From positions 4,960,001 through 5,024,000 of the forward strand of contig NZ_CP009287.1 of assembly GCF_000758705.1 (NCBI RefSeq): 64,000 nt of DNA, read 5' to 3'. Below are positions 1 to 8,592 of this stretch, in pieces. The first letter of the stretch is position 1. Every line of letters begins with the position of its first letter. Origin of the DNA: Paenibacillus graminis (GTDB lineage: Bacteria > Bacillota > Bacilli > Paenibacillales > Paenibacillaceae). A program made the translations under genes and the position numbers. Under the pieces are notes generated by a model that ran no database searches, was not told the DNA's origin, and worked only from the letters and a program-made list of their open reading frames with translations.

Positions 1-517
1 GATAACCATCGCCTACGCGCAAGCCGTTGAGTTCCAGTTCATACAGTCCCAGGGCGGTCGCATACATTCTGGCCTTAAGCGGTTTAGCAGCGGCTTGAAA
101 GCTGCCCCGAAGGAGCGGACAGCGCTCCGCTTCTACACCCAGCAGTGACAGCGGAGCGCTGATCCATTCCGCCTGCCAATCCTCCTGTGCCAGCAGCCCC
201 ATCTCCCAAAATGCAGGTTCCGACCATTCCGTACCCCGGTTCTCCGTATCCCACACTCTAACCCGGTAATAATAACGCTGCCGTGAACCCGGCAGCAGTT
301 CCGCCAGCTCCACATGGGCCGATTGCTCTGAATACACCCTCCCGGAACTCCATAATATCCGGCGGAAATCCGCTTCAACAGAGACCTCGATCTCATAGGA
401 CTGCTGCAGCACATCCCGCTCCTCCGATTGAAGCTGCCAGCTGATTCTAGGGAAGCGCACATCAAGCCCGACCGGATTTTCTTTATACTCTACACGTAAC
501 TTTTGAACCGTTAGCAT
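1..517 (-). CDS. alpha-L-rhamnosidase (GH78), N-terminal part
   Basis: The reading frame begins at ATG 517 and runs off the left edge, so only about 172 residues are visible. The opening reads MLTVQKLRVEYKENPVGLDV, followed by RFPRISWQL. This is the usual start of bacterial GH78 rhamnosidases (a short strand, then 'ENP.GLD...PR.SW.L'). The following segment has the fibronectin-like pattern with Y-Y-R-V-R-V-W, then the jelly-roll domain start near the window edge. The catalytic (alpha/alpha)6 domain lies outside, so activity cannot be judged. The family removes terminal alpha-L-rhamnose from pectic side chains and glycosides. No signal peptide is visible, so it is probably cytoplasmic. The divergent AraC gene starting at 672 is the likely regulator. 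Family assignment is by recognition of the N-terminal pattern only. Confidence 0.8.
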   Translation of the reverse strand, partial: MLTVQKLRVEYKENPVGLDVRFPRISWQLQSEERDVLQQSYEIEVSVEADFRRILWSSGRVYSEQSAHVELAELLPGSRQRYYYRVRVWDTENRGTEWSEPAFWEMGLLAQEDWQAEWISAPLSLLGVEAERCPLLRGSFQAAAKPLKARMYATALGLYELELNGLRVGDGY

Positions 518-556
518 CCTGTCCACCCCGTCTTTTCTTGGATTCACCCTATAATT

Positions 557-570
557 TTGAAACGCTTTCT
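557..570. promoter_or_regulatory. cre-like imperfect palindrome between rhamnosidase and AraC genes
   Basis: TTGAAACGCTTTCT lies between the divergent rhamnosidase (start 517) and AraC gene (start 672). It resembles a CcpA/LacI-type site but is one base shorter than the usual 14-bp cre spacing, so the call is weak. Confidence 0.3.
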
Positions 571-671
571 ATTACAATTATAAGAATTCAAATCCATTCT
601 ATTACCTGTAAAAAAGACATTTCACCTGCTTAAAAAGGACTTTTTGTCCGGTGGAGAAAGGGGGGGGACGG

Positions 672-1586
672 GTGAACTCTTCAAACCATACGTTGAAAGG
701 CGAAAGCTTTTTCGAAAAGAACCTGCTGCTGTATGTGAACCGTGCTACGGAGACTTACCAGCTTCCGCTTCATTCCCATGATTTCATCGAGCTGGCCTTT
801 GTTGCGGAGGGCAAGGGGTTCCACTATATAGAACAGGAGGTTCACCATGCCTTCAAAGGACAGCTATATTTCATTCCTGTCGGCGTCTCCCATGTCTTCC
901 GGCCTTCGTCGCCTAGTTCCCTCAAAGAACCGCTTGTGGTCTATAATTGTTTGTTTACACCGGAGCTTCTGGAGGGACTGACCCCGGTTATTCCGGACAC
1001 GCCGATTGCAGATTACCTGGCACAGATCCGAAATCACCAGATTTCTCCGTTCTCGGTCACTGACCCTCACGGTTCCATCGAGAGCCTCTTTCTCTCTCTT
1101 CACCGGGAGTACAATCTCCCGCAGACCGGTTCCGGCAGCTATCTGTTGTCCCTGTTCATTCAGCTGATGATTACCCTGTACCGCTTCAAGCATGACGAGC
1201 TTCAGTTTCCGGTGAATAAGCAAACGCGATTCCTGCATGTTCTCCGCTATATCCAGCAGGAGTATGCCCGGGACATTACCCTAACTCATCTTGCCCGGAC
1301 CTTTGACTGGAGTGAGCGTCATCTTCAACGTTTGTTCAGGGCGCATACGGGGCAGACCTTTCACCATTTCCTGCAGAATGTCCGGGTTCAACAGAGCTGT
1401 GGACTGCTAACCCGGCAGCTGCATACTCCCATCCCGCTCATTGCCGAACAGGTGGGTTACCGTGATACCAAAACCTTCAGCCTGGTCTTCAAACGGATTA
1501 TGGGAAAAACCCCCGGCGGGTACCGGCAAGAGGCGGAAACCGCGGCGGCGGCAGGCGGGGTCAACAACAGCAAGGGTCACGAGTAG
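672..1586 (+). CDS. AraC-family transcriptional regulator with cupin sensor domain
   Basis: A 304-residue protein. The longer frame opens at a GTG at 651, but the purine run AAAGGGGGGG just before the GTG at 672 is a well-placed ribosome binding site, so 672 is preferred. The N-terminal third has an AraC_binding cupin pattern: LPLHSHDFIELAFVAEG, then FIPVGVSHVF. The C-terminal 100 residues carry the double helix-turn-helix (DITLTHLARTFDWSERHLQR; LIAEQVGYRDTKTFSLVFKR). Regulators of this architecture bind a sugar in the cupin and activate a neighbouring glycosidase gene. The divergent rhamnosidase at 1-517 is the obvious candidate target. The ligand is inferred only from this neighbour. Confidence 0.88.
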   Translation: MNSSNHTLKGESFFEKNLLLYVNRATETYQLPLHSHDFIELAFVAEGKGFHYIEQEVHHAFKGQLYFIPVGVSHVFRPSSPSSLKEPLVVYNCLFTPELLEGLTPVIPDTPIADYLAQIRNHQISPFSVTDPHGSIESLFLSLHREYNLPQTGSGSYLLSLFIQLMITLYRFKHDELQFPVNKQTRFLHVLRYIQQEYARDITLTHLARTFDWSERHLQRLFRAHTGQTFHHFLQNVRVQQSCGLLTRQLHTPIPLIAEQVGYRDTKTFSLVFKRIMGKTPGGYRQEAETAAAAGGVNNSKGHE

Positions 1587-1717
1587 ATCAGCAGATCTTA
1601 AATAGTGGAATCAAACCATTCTAACCGGGATGGAGCTAGAATCATTTTTACGACTAGTAGATTGACCCAAAAAATAATGCAACTAAAGGCTTCAGCGAAT
1701 AAGCAAAGCGCGTGCAG

Positions 1718-1753
1718 AAGAATTCCGACGGGCTGAGCGTACTCGAATTCTTC
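1718..1753. other. hairpin between AraC and map genes
   Basis: The inverted repeat AAGAATTC...GAATTCTT has a 19-nt loop and lies between the convergent AraC gene and map. It has no U-run on either side, so I do not call it an intrinsic terminator. The rest of 1587-1788 shows nothing recognisable. Confidence 0.35.
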
Positions 1754-1788
1754 AAAAATGACGCATTCCCGTCCGTTCGCCTCTATTC

Positions 1789-2535
1789 TTACTGGGCCGT
1801 TAAAATCAGCGGTCCGTCCGGCGTGACTGCGATTGTATGCTCATATTGCGCCGACAACTTGCCGTCGGCCGTTCTCGCCGTCCACTCATCATCGTCGATT
1901 GTGATATGGAACGTACCCTCGTTAATCATCGGTTCAATTGTAAATACCATGCCTTCCTTTAACCGGATGCCTTTGCCGGCTACGCCGATATGCTCGTAGC
2001 TCGGCTCCTCGTGCAGGCTCCGCCCGATCCCGTGCGCCAGCAGATCGCGTACGACAGAATAGCCGTTTGCTTCCGCATGCTGTTGAATCGCCGATGTGAT
2101 ATCGCCAAGCCGGCCTCCGGGGAGTGCCCGGGCGATCCCAAGATCCAGGCATTCCTTTGCCACCTTCATTAATTTTTGCGCCTCCGGCCGGATATTGCCC
2201 ACCGCAAAGCTCATGCACGAATCGCCGAACCATCCGCCGTATTCCGCGACGATGTCGAGCTTCAGCAAGTCGCCGTCCGCAAGCACCCGGTTCGAAGGAA
2301 TGCCGTGGGCCACCACATCGTTGACCGAAATGCAGGTTTCGGCGGGGAAACCGTTGTACCCTTTCGTAAACTGCTTGCCGCCCAGCTTGGTGATGTGTTT
2401 GGCAACAAAGTCATTGATTTCCTGAGTGGTGATCCCAGGCTCGATCAGTTTGGCCACCTCGCGGTAGCAGTCCGCAATGATTTGGCCCGCCGGCTTCATC
2501 TCTTCGATTTCCCTGGGTGATTTTAAAATGATCAT
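1789..2535 (-). CDS. map: type I methionine aminopeptidase
   Basis: A 248-residue protein from ATG 2535 (MIILKSPREIEEM). A GTG at 2550 would add five residues, but it lies almost on top of the AAGGAG ribosome binding site, so ATG is preferred, although its spacing is long. All metal and substrate residues of type I MetAPs are visible: His in VVAHGIPS, Asp in LKLDIV, Asp in FGDSCM, His in LLAHGIG, Glu in FTIEPM and Glu in QYEHTI. The enzyme removes the initiator Met from nascent proteins in the cytoplasm. It has no N-terminal zinc-binding extension. It lies outside the ribosomal-protein/secY/adk context, so it may be a second copy. It lies 27 bp downstream of the TetR gene on the same strand and may be co-transcribed with it. 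Confidence 0.93.
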   Translation of the reverse strand: MIILKSPREIEEMKPAGQIIADCYREVAKLIEPGITTQEINDFVAKHITKLGGKQFTKGYNGFPAETCISVNDVVAHGIPSNRVLADGDLLKLDIVAEYGGWFGDSCMSFAVGNIRPEAQKLMKVAKECLDLGIARALPGGRLGDITSAIQQHAEANGYSVVRDLLAHGIGRSLHEEPSYEHIGVAGKGIRLKEGMVFTIEPMINEGTFHITIDDDEWTARTADGKLSAQYEHTIAVTPDGPLILTAQ

Positions 2536-2562
2536 CTTTGGTTTATTCACTCCTTAGCAATT

Positions 2563-3348
2563 CTATAACTTTAAAAACCGGGCGATATCCCCGGCCTCCT
2601 CATGCAGCTTTCCCCGGCGCAGCGAAAGCGCAGCGCAGCCGACCAAGGCGGCCAGGAGCATTTCTGCACGCTGCAGCCGATACAGCGGCTCCGCCGCGCT
2701 TCCGGCGGCCCCGTCCCCCGCCCGTCCAGCCTCCAGCAGCGCGGCCAGCGGCGCGAGCACCTCCCGGCGAAAGGCGGCCGAGAGCGGGGCTGAGTGCGCT
2801 TCAGGCAGCGAGGCAAAGCCCTCACCGGCCTGCTTATACAGCAGGTACAGGGCGTGGTCCTCCGCCCAAAGATGCAGCAGCCGGACGCCGGCGGCGGCGA
2901 CGGGGCCAAGCTCTGCGGCAGCGGCCATTGCGCGGCTGCCGCTTCGGGAATCCGCGGCGGCCGGGTTCCCGGTGTCCGCCGCCGCAGCCAAGCCGAAATG
3001 CCCGCCCGCCGGCGCCTCCCCCGAAGCCGGGGCACGCGGCACCTCCAGCGGGGCCTTCCGTTGAGTCTTCAGCGGAACCTTCAACGGGGCCTTCCATGGG
3101 GCCTCTAGCGGAGACTCCAGCCATCCCCCGGCCCGCTCCAACGCGTCCCACAGCAAATCACGGAGCAAATCGCCCTTATTGCTGTAATAATGGTATACCG
3201 TGCCATAGCCGAGTCCCGCCTGCGCAGCTACATCGCGGATTTCCAGTAAAGGCCCTTTTTTCAAAAATACATCGGCAGCAGCTTTACGGATTTGCACGAG
3301 ACGCTGCAGCCGGATCTCTTCGTTTTGTTCCTTCGTGCGTGGAGTCAT
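2563..3348 (-). CDS. TetR/AcrR-family regulator with a low-complexity insert
   Basis: A 261-residue protein. The first 60 residues form a classic TetR DNA-binding domain (IRKAAADVFLKKG, then AAQAGLGYGTVYHYYSNKGD). A GAGGTGA ribosome binding site precedes ATG 3348. After the first ligand-domain helix there is an unusual insert (about residues 77-105) made of repeated (K/E)-A-P-L-(K/E)-x-P units, followed by an Ala/Gly-rich stretch. The remaining C-terminal domain is Ala/Leu-rich and not diagnostic. Base composition is much more G+C-rich than in the neighbours, especially at 2600-3130. The target is unknown; it is the first gene of a possible two-gene unit with map. Confidence 0.85.
   Translation of the reverse strand: MTPRTKEQNEEIRLQRLVQIRKAAADVFLKKGPLLEIRDVAAQAGLGYGTVYHYYSNKGDLLRDLLWDALERAGGWLESPLEAPWKAPLKVPLKTQRKAPLEVPRAPASGEAPAGGHFGLAAAADTGNPAAADSRSGSRAMAAAAELGPVAAAGVRLLHLWAEDHALYLLYKQAGEGFASLPEAHSAPLSAAFRREVLAPLAALLEAGRAGDGAAGSAAEPLYRLQRAEMLLAALVGCAALSLRRGKLHEEAGDIARFLKL
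3040..3125 (-). repeat. in-frame degenerate minisatellite within the TetR gene
   Basis: Approximate 12-24 bp units containing GGGGCCTTCC / GGAACCTTC / GGGGCCTCT repeat across this stretch. They encode the Pro/Lys/Glu-rich insert of the TetR protein. Confidence 0.5.
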
Positions 3349-3473
3349 CTACTCTGTTCACCTCATTTATTTTTGACCTGCTATTATGTCAATATAAAAC
3401 ATCCGCTTGCGAATAACAAGAGATGGGCTGTAGGGCTTCTGATAGCTTACAACATCTTAGAATGGGGCCTATG

Positions 3474-3522
3474 AAAAAGAGGCCGCCCCGTGTCATTGCA
3501 GCCAATGACGGGGCAGCCTCTT
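3474..3522 (-). terminator. rho-independent terminator of the stalk-domain gene
   Basis: A long hairpin (AAGAGGC-GCCCCGTGTCATTG paired with CAATGACGGGGC-GCCTCTT) is followed, reading the minus strand, by TTTTTCAT. It lies 54 bp after the end of the 3576-4097 gene. Confidence 0.85.
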
Positions 3523-3575
3523 ATATGGCATTTTTCACAGCGGTTTTTATAGCAGTTTCGTTCACCATACCTATT

Positions 3576-4097
3576 CTACTTCTGCAGTTCCGCATCCTTT
3601 TGCTGGAGCAGGTCGGCATATTCCGCTTTATACTGCTCCAGCTTGTCCTTCAGGCCGTCACTGTCGGGATTTGCCTTCAGCTTGCTGCTTGTGGACAGGA
3701 TGTTATCTACAACGGTATCTATTTTGCTGTCAATCGCCTTGATTTTGCCTTTGGCAGCGGCTGTTGCGGAGTCTGGTGTTAATGTGGGCACAGGCCCCAT
3801 TGTAATGCCCGCATTCTTATCGGCCAGCGATGGCAGCGCGCCCGCCTCTTTGTCGTCCAGACTAATGGTCTTACCCGATAGAGAAACCTTATATCCTGCC
3901 AGCTCCCCGATTGCCCGGACCGGTGCATAACTTTTTCCGTCAATTACAACGGCCGGGTCCGCCAGTTTCTTGCCGTAAACGTTTACGGTGTATTCTGCTT
4001 GAATTGTCTTGCCTACTAGACTTGTAGAAGCCCCGATCGCCTGGGTACCGATCATCAGTACAGCACCGGCTAGGAAGCCGGCAGCAAGCTTTTTCAT
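3576..4097 (-). CDS. secreted copper-amine-oxidase N-terminal (stalk) domain protein
   Basis: A 173-residue protein with a signal peptide (MKKLAAGFLAGAVLMIGTQ, cleavage near AIGA-ST). One stalk-type domain follows (VNVYGKKL, then VIDGKSYAPVRAIGELAGYKV). This is the pattern of PF07833, a wall-associated domain common in Paenibacillus with no enzymatic activity of its own. The C-terminal third (about 110-173) is charged and probably alpha-helical coiled coil (KIKAIDSKIDTVVDNIL; KDKLEQYKAEYADLLQQK). GGGGAG lies about 10 nt before ATG 4097. It is a single-gene unit with its own terminator. Function beyond an extracytoplasmic structural role cannot be read. Confidence 0.82.
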   Translation of the reverse strand: MKKLAAGFLAGAVLMIGTQAIGASTSLVGKTIQAEYTVNVYGKKLADPAVVIDGKSYAPVRAIGELAGYKVSLSGKTISLDDKEAGALPSLADKNAGITMGPVPTLTPDSATAAAKGKIKAIDSKIDTVVDNILSTSSKLKANPDSDGLKDKLEQYKAEYADLLQQKDAELQK

Positions 4098-4299
4098 AAG
4101 AAGTTCACTCCCCGTAAAATACTATACTTCCTAGTTTACCATTTTACGGCGAGTGATGGCGAACTTGCTGAGAAACTGTACTTTTCCAGCTTTTTATAGC
4201 AAATTTTAGCGAAATCACAGCCTCTTTTCTTCAAAAGAATATGATATAGTCAGAACAACGGGACGTTAACAAAAAAATGAAGATGAAAGGTGTGGACGT

Positions 4300-4524
4300 A
4301 TGACAAACGAGCTGAAGCAGTATTACGGAAAAAAAATCACGGTGAAGTTTCAGCCCGAAAAATGCATTCACTCCGGTGTCTGTGTTAAAGGTTTGCCTGC
4401 GGTTTTCAATGTCAGCAAACGTCCTTGGGTTGAGCCCGATGCCGATGCCGCAGAGGCCATTGCCCGGCATATCGGCAAATGCCCGAGCGGCGCACTCCAA
4501 TACGAGCTTCTTGACGGTTTCTGA
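4300..4524 (+). CDS. YjdI/Fer4_19-type mono-cluster iron-sulfur protein
   Basis: A 74-residue protein preceded by GAAAGGTGTG. It matches the Fer4_19 (PF06902) pattern: C-I-H-S-G-V-C-V-K-G-L-P, V-F-N, R-P-W-V-P-D, then G-K-C-P-S-G-A-L-x-Y. Three cysteines are visible in the motif positions. Members often sit beside GNAT acetyltransferase genes, but none is present here. It stands alone between a minus-strand stalk gene and a convergent permease gene. Its redox or sensing role is unknown. Confidence 0.88.
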   Translation: MTNELKQYYGKKITVKFQPEKCIHSGVCVKGLPAVFNVSKRPWVEPDADAAEAIARHIGKCPSGALQYELLDGF

Positions 4525-4681
4525 TCCGTGATCAGGACTCCATCGCTGCTGATATGACTGATGTCACCTTAAGAGCCAGTCTTTATATTATCGATCATCC
4601 AAAGGCAGATTCCAGCAGGGTGCTGAATTTGGAGATGTACTCCAGCCATAATTGCAGCCCCTCCTTCGGCTGTTCCCCCAG

Positions 4682-5605
4682 CTATTCCTTCACCGCGCCG
4701 ATCATCACGCCCTGATTGAAGTATTTCTGCACAAAAGGATATACGCACATGATTGGCACGGTAGCCACAATAATGACGGAGTAGCGCATCATGTTCGCCA
4801 GCCGCAGCGCGATTTGCGCCGCTTCGCCCGTTCCCATGCCGGACTGCATCTGATTGGTGATCAGAATATTGCGGAGGATCAGCTGCAGCGGATACATGTC
4901 CGGGTTCTTGAGGTAGATCAAGGCATTGAAATACGAATTCCAGGAGCCGACGGCAATCCATAAGCCCAGCACGGCAATAATCGCTTTGGACAACGGCAGT
5001 ACAACCTGGGCAAAATAGCGGAGATTGCCGCAGCCGTCAATCTGGGCTGCCTCCCACAAGTCCCCGGGAATACTCGTCTGAAAAAAAGTCCGGGCGACGA
5101 TAATGTTGAAGACCCCCACGGAGAAGGGCAGCACCATTACCAAGAAGGTATCATAGAGATGGAAATCACGGATCGTCAGGAAGGTGGGAATCAGCCCGCC
5201 GTTAAAAAACATCGTGAAGATGAAATACAGCGAGATATATTTGCGGCCTGTCAGGTCTTTGCGGGACAGCGCATAGGCTGCCGAGATGTTCACGGCCAGA
5301 CCGATCACTGTTCCGACGACCGTATACAGGATGGTATTCCGGTAACCGATCCAGATGTTGTCATGACGCAGCAGCTCTTTGTAGCCGTCCAGGGTAAAAC
5401 CTTTGGGAAACAGCCAGACCTGTCCTCCCGCTACAGCAGACGGATCACTGAATGAAGCGATGACAATAAAAAACAGCGGATAGATCAGAATCAGCAGAAA
5501 CACCGCTGCAATAACATACATAACGAACTCCATAACCGTATCCGAGGTGCGGTTATTTTTTATTTTTCCTGTTTTCTTCTGAGCCGCAGGCTGTAGTACT
5601 CCCAT
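4682..5605 (-). CDS. carbohydrate ABC transporter permease (MalG/YtcP/LplC type)
   Basis: A 307-residue protein. The open frame extends further upstream into the preceding gene, but ATG 5605 follows GGGGAGCAGC and gives the normal family N-terminus (MGVLQPAAQKKTG). Six membrane segments are visible, starting with MEFVMYVIAAVFLLILIYPL. The EAA loop that contacts the ATPase reads E-A-A-Q-I-D-G-C-G-N near residue 195. The C-terminus ends in F-N-Q-G-V-M-I-G-A-V-K-E, typical of YtcP/LplC. It is the third gene of a minus-strand operon: binding lipoprotein, LplB-type permease, this permease (17 bp after the previous gene). No ATPase gene is present, so a shared MsmX-type ATPase is inferred. Confidence 0.93.
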   Translation of the reverse strand: MGVLQPAAQKKTGKIKNNRTSDTVMEFVMYVIAAVFLLILIYPLFFIVIASFSDPSAVAGGQVWLFPKGFTLDGYKELLRHDNIWIGYRNTILYTVVGTVIGLAVNISAAYALSRKDLTGRKYISLYFIFTMFFNGGLIPTFLTIRDFHLYDTFLVMVLPFSVGVFNIIVARTFFQTSIPGDLWEAAQIDGCGNLRYFAQVVLPLSKAIIAVLGLWIAVGSWNSYFNALIYLKNPDMYPLQLILRNILITNQMQSGMGTGEAAQIALRLANMMRYSVIIVATVPIMCVYPFVQKYFNQGVMIGAVKE

Positions 5606-5621
5606 GATGCTGCTCCCCTTT

Positions 5622-6545
5622 CTACCACAAGCTGTTTTCGCTGAGTTTTTTGGAAATCTGGTTGACCATAATGAGCAGTATGAAATTAATGACCGTATTG
5701 AACAGGTTGATGGCTGAGGAGAAGCTGTACTGGCTGCTGAGCAGCCCGATTTTGTAGACATAGGTGGACAGAATTTCGCTTGAGGTGGCGTTCAAGTCAT
5801 TCTGCATCAGATAGACCTTTTCGAAGCCGACGCCCAGAAGACCGCCGACGCGCAGGATCAGCAGGGTGATGGCTGTCGGCATCAGCATCGGAATATCGAT
5901 GTAGCGGACCTTGTGCCAGCGGCTGGCCCCGTCCACAGTAGCGGCCTCATACAGACTCGGATCCACCGCCGACAACGCCGCGATGAAGATAATGCTGTCC
6001 CAGCCGACATGCTGCCACACATCCGACCAGACATATACGCTGCTGAACAAGCCAGCCGAGCCCATGAGATCGGGTGCCTCTTTGCCGAACAGACTGTACA
6101 GATTGCCGACGAGGCCGGTGCTGGGGGAGAGCAGTATCATCATCAGGCCCACCATCACCACTGTGGAAATGAAGTGCGGCATATAAGATACGGTCTGGAA
6201 AAAACGTCTGAACCGGTTCGGGCGCATCTGATTGACCATCAGCGCCAGGATGACCGGAATCGGGAAGGTAACCAGACTGTACACGCTGATGATCAGCGTA
6301 TTCTTGATCGTGGATGAAAATTGATAGGAATGAAAAAACTTCTCGAAATACTTGAAGCCCGCCCAAGGACTGCCGGTGATTCCCAGCGCCGGACTATAAT
6401 CCTTGAAAGCAATAAGCACCCCGTACATCGGCTTATACGCGAATAATAACGTGAGAACCGCCGCAGGAAAAAGCAGTGCATACAGCCCCCAGTTCCGTTT
6501 GATCTGTCCCAAGGTCCGACCTGGATAGCGATGACCGGATTTCAT
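5622..6545 (-). CDS. carbohydrate ABC transporter permease (LplB type)
   Basis: A 307-residue protein starting at ATG 6545, just after a perfect AGGAGG. The extra upstream frame to 6659 lacks a ribosome binding site and is not used. The sequence is typical of LplB/YteP permeases: W-G-L-Y-A-L-L-F-P-A-A-V-L, Y-K-P-M-Y-G-V-L-I-A-F-K-D-Y, the segment TVSYMPHFISTVVMVG, and the EAA loop E-A-A-T-V-D-G-A-S-R. The C-terminus K-K-L-S-E-N-S-L-W is also characteristic. It forms the membrane channel with the permease at 4682-5605 and is fed by the lipoprotein at 6675-8279. Confidence 0.93.
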   Translation of the reverse strand: MKSGHRYPGRTLGQIKRNWGLYALLFPAAVLTLLFAYKPMYGVLIAFKDYSPALGITGSPWAGFKYFEKFFHSYQFSSTIKNTLIISVYSLVTFPIPVILALMVNQMRPNRFRRFFQTVSYMPHFISTVVMVGLMMILLSPSTGLVGNLYSLFGKEAPDLMGSAGLFSSVYVWSDVWQHVGWDSIIFIAALSAVDPSLYEAATVDGASRWHKVRYIDIPMLMPTAITLLILRVGGLLGVGFEKVYLMQNDLNATSSEILSTYVYKIGLLSSQYSFSSAINLFNTVINFILLIMVNQISKKLSENSLW

Positions 6546-6674
6546 GAAATCCCTCCTAAAAGTGTTGTGAGCTATAGCAAATGCCGTCCTGCAAAAAGCT
6601 GGCGCGGGACGGCATTTACTCAAACCGATGAAGAATTCTCTTCTCCGAAACTTCATCAACTGAAGATTTGACGG

Positions 6675-8279
6675 TTATTTTACGTTCATATACCGGGCAT
6701 AAGCGTCGGTGCGGATTTTAAGCAGCTTTTCCAGTCCCATATCGTTCAGCTTCTTCACATAGGCATCCCAGCCTTCATCAATCCCGCCTTTGGTAATAAA
6801 CTGGGCACGCATCGTGGTCACATAGCTGTCGATGTCCGTGGTCAAGGTTGGCAGCTCCTGGAATTCCTCGGAGGTGTACATCACATTAGGGAATGGTGTG
6901 GTTACGTAGTCACTGCCCAGCTTATCCAGCTGCAGCTTCAGTCCGTCGCCGCTGTTCGGGCTCAGCACAATCTTCTTCTCAAAGGACGGGCTTACATATT
7001 TCGGCCCGAAATCACGCAGCGACTGGTCCCAGTACCAGGCATCCGCACTGGTTCCCGCAGGCGGGTCCATCAGCGTGTAGGTGCTGTCGTCATTCTTTTT
7101 GAGCACCGTTCCGATTGCCCCCCAGAAATTCTGGATGCTGGCTTCATTGGTATAGAACTGGTCAGCCCAGCGGGCGGCGACTTCCGGATTTTTGCAGGAG
7201 GTGGTAATCAGCAGCTCGTTGCGGGCGAGATTCATCCCGATGGGGTTGCCGATTGTATAGCGTTTGCCGTCCGGTCCGGCCACAGGCGGAATGGTTTCAT
7301 ACTGTTCGCTCCATTTGCCGAAGACGGCGTCCGGCGTCCACTGGTACGATAAGCCTACGATCGGCGCGTCCGGATTCTGGAACTTGGCCGAGATCATCGT
7401 AGCGTCCTGGGTGAACAGCTCTTTATCCAGCAAGCCCTCGCTGTATAATTTGTCTTCCCATTTTAGGCCTTCCTTGTACTCTTCGGAAGTAGGGTAATAT
7501 ACAGCTTTACCGTCCTTAACCAGCATATTGTTGCTGTTGAGATCAGTGATGCCGAACGGGCTGATGAAGTCATTGCTGACTTCGATATACGGAATTTCAT
7601 CCGCCTTGCCGTTTCCGTTCGGGTCTTTATCCTTAAAGGCCTTCATCACATTGTACAGATCATCCAACGTGTCCGGCGTCTTCAGGCCAAGCTTGTCAAG
7701 CCAGGCCTTGTTGATGACCGGCTGGCGGGAGCTTTTGGGGCGTGAAGGCAATCGGGTCGGCAGAGAGTAGATCTTCCCGTCGGGGAAGGTGCTGATTTTT
7801 TTCATCTCCGGTGTTTCTTCCATCGCGGCTTTCAGGTTAGGCATATATTGATCGATATACTCATCCAGCGGGCGGAAATAGCTTAAGTTGTTGACGATAT
7901 CGGAATCGGAAAAGGTCTGGTCGCCCACTACCACATCCGGCAGCGTGCCGCTGGCCAGCAGAATGGACTTCTGTTCCGCCCAGTCGTTGGAGGACATGAC
8001 CTGCCAATCAATTTTGACATTCGTATTCTTCTCCAGGTCCTTCAGCCACTGGTTCTGGGTGAAGGTATCCCCCATGCTTCCCCAACGCACGGTAAGCACC
8101 TTCAGAGTTACCGGTTCGTTGACGATCGGCAGGCCTTCTTTGTTGAAATCACCGGTTTCAGCCGGAGCGTCCGCCTTCTCCTTGTTCCCGCTGCACCCGG
8201 CCATTCCCATAACCATTACGGCTGACAGAAGCAGCAGCGGCCATTTCTTGGCTAATCTGCTTTTGCTGTGTGTACCCAT
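6675..8279 (-). CDS. sugar-binding lipoprotein of ABC importer (family 1 solute-binding protein)
   Basis: A 534-residue lipoprotein. Two in-frame ATGs exist (8294, 8279). The GGGGGA ribosome binding site lies between them, so 8279 is the start. The signal peptide ends in the lipobox G-M-A-G-C at about residue 29. The mature protein has the long (>500 aa) LipO-like architecture common in Paenibacillus, with W-L-K-D-L-E-K-N-T-N-V-K-I-D-W and a calcium-loop-like D-P-N-G-N-G-K-A-D-E. It is first in the operon with the two permeases and divergent from the YesM/YesN pair (8593-11966), which probably controls it. The substrate is not readable. The nearby rhamnosidase suggests, weakly, a pectin-derived oligosaccharide. 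Confidence 0.92.
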   Translation of the reverse strand: MGTHSKSRLAKKWPLLLLSAVMVMGMAGCSGNKEKADAPAETGDFNKEGLPIVNEPVTLKVLTVRWGSMGDTFTQNQWLKDLEKNTNVKIDWQVMSSNDWAEQKSILLASGTLPDVVVGDQTFSDSDIVNNLSYFRPLDEYIDQYMPNLKAAMEETPEMKKISTFPDGKIYSLPTRLPSRPKSSRQPVINKAWLDKLGLKTPDTLDDLYNVMKAFKDKDPNGNGKADEIPYIEVSNDFISPFGITDLNSNNMLVKDGKAVYYPTSEEYKEGLKWEDKLYSEGLLDKELFTQDATMISAKFQNPDAPIVGLSYQWTPDAVFGKWSEQYETIPPVAGPDGKRYTIGNPIGMNLARNELLITTSCKNPEVAARWADQFYTNEASIQNFWGAIGTVLKKNDDSTYTLMDPPAGTSADAWYWDQSLRDFGPKYVSPSFEKKIVLSPNSGDGLKLQLDKLGSDYVTTPFPNVMYTSEEFQELPTLTTDIDSYVTTMRAQFITKGGIDEGWDAYVKKLNDMGLEKLLKIRTDAYARYMNVK

Positions 8280-8592
8280 TCTGTAATCCCCCATTTCATA
8301 GGTTGCATCCGCTTTACACTCCTAATGATAGCTTGCCGCGTCTTTGCATTCCGGACCCATTGGCGGCAGTATCCGGACCTCTGCATCCGCTTACATTGTT
8401 TTGAAGATTCTACCGAATTTTCGCATGTGCAGGTATGACGGTATTCAGACTTTCGCTTGCAGTTTCCGGACTTTGTCGGGGAATGCCGGAAAAGTGCATG
8501 TAATTTCCCCGGGTAGGTTTTATAATGGCTTTGTTAGCCGATACAACCGCTTTCATCTAATGAACGCGCAGGAAAGGACGCGGTATGTAACT
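8280..8592. other. divergent control region between sugar importer and YesM kinase
   Basis: A 313-bp gap between two divergent transcription units. The left half contains several copies of the short motif TCCGGAC(C/T) (near 8350, 8372 and 8467). A TATAAT-like box lies at 8520-8525 facing the kinase gene, but no convincing -35 element is seen. An open frame runs through it into the kinase gene but has no ribosome binding site. Confidence 0.4.

Noticed and set aside
2538..3416. 292-codon plus-strand frame opposite the TetR gene
   Set aside because: It is a shadow of the G+C-rich TetR gene on the other strand, with Pro/Arg/Ala-rich composition and no domain.
8344..8592. N-terminal extension of the first YesM kinase
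   Set aside because: Residues before ATG 8593 do not resemble the family and cover the divergent control region.
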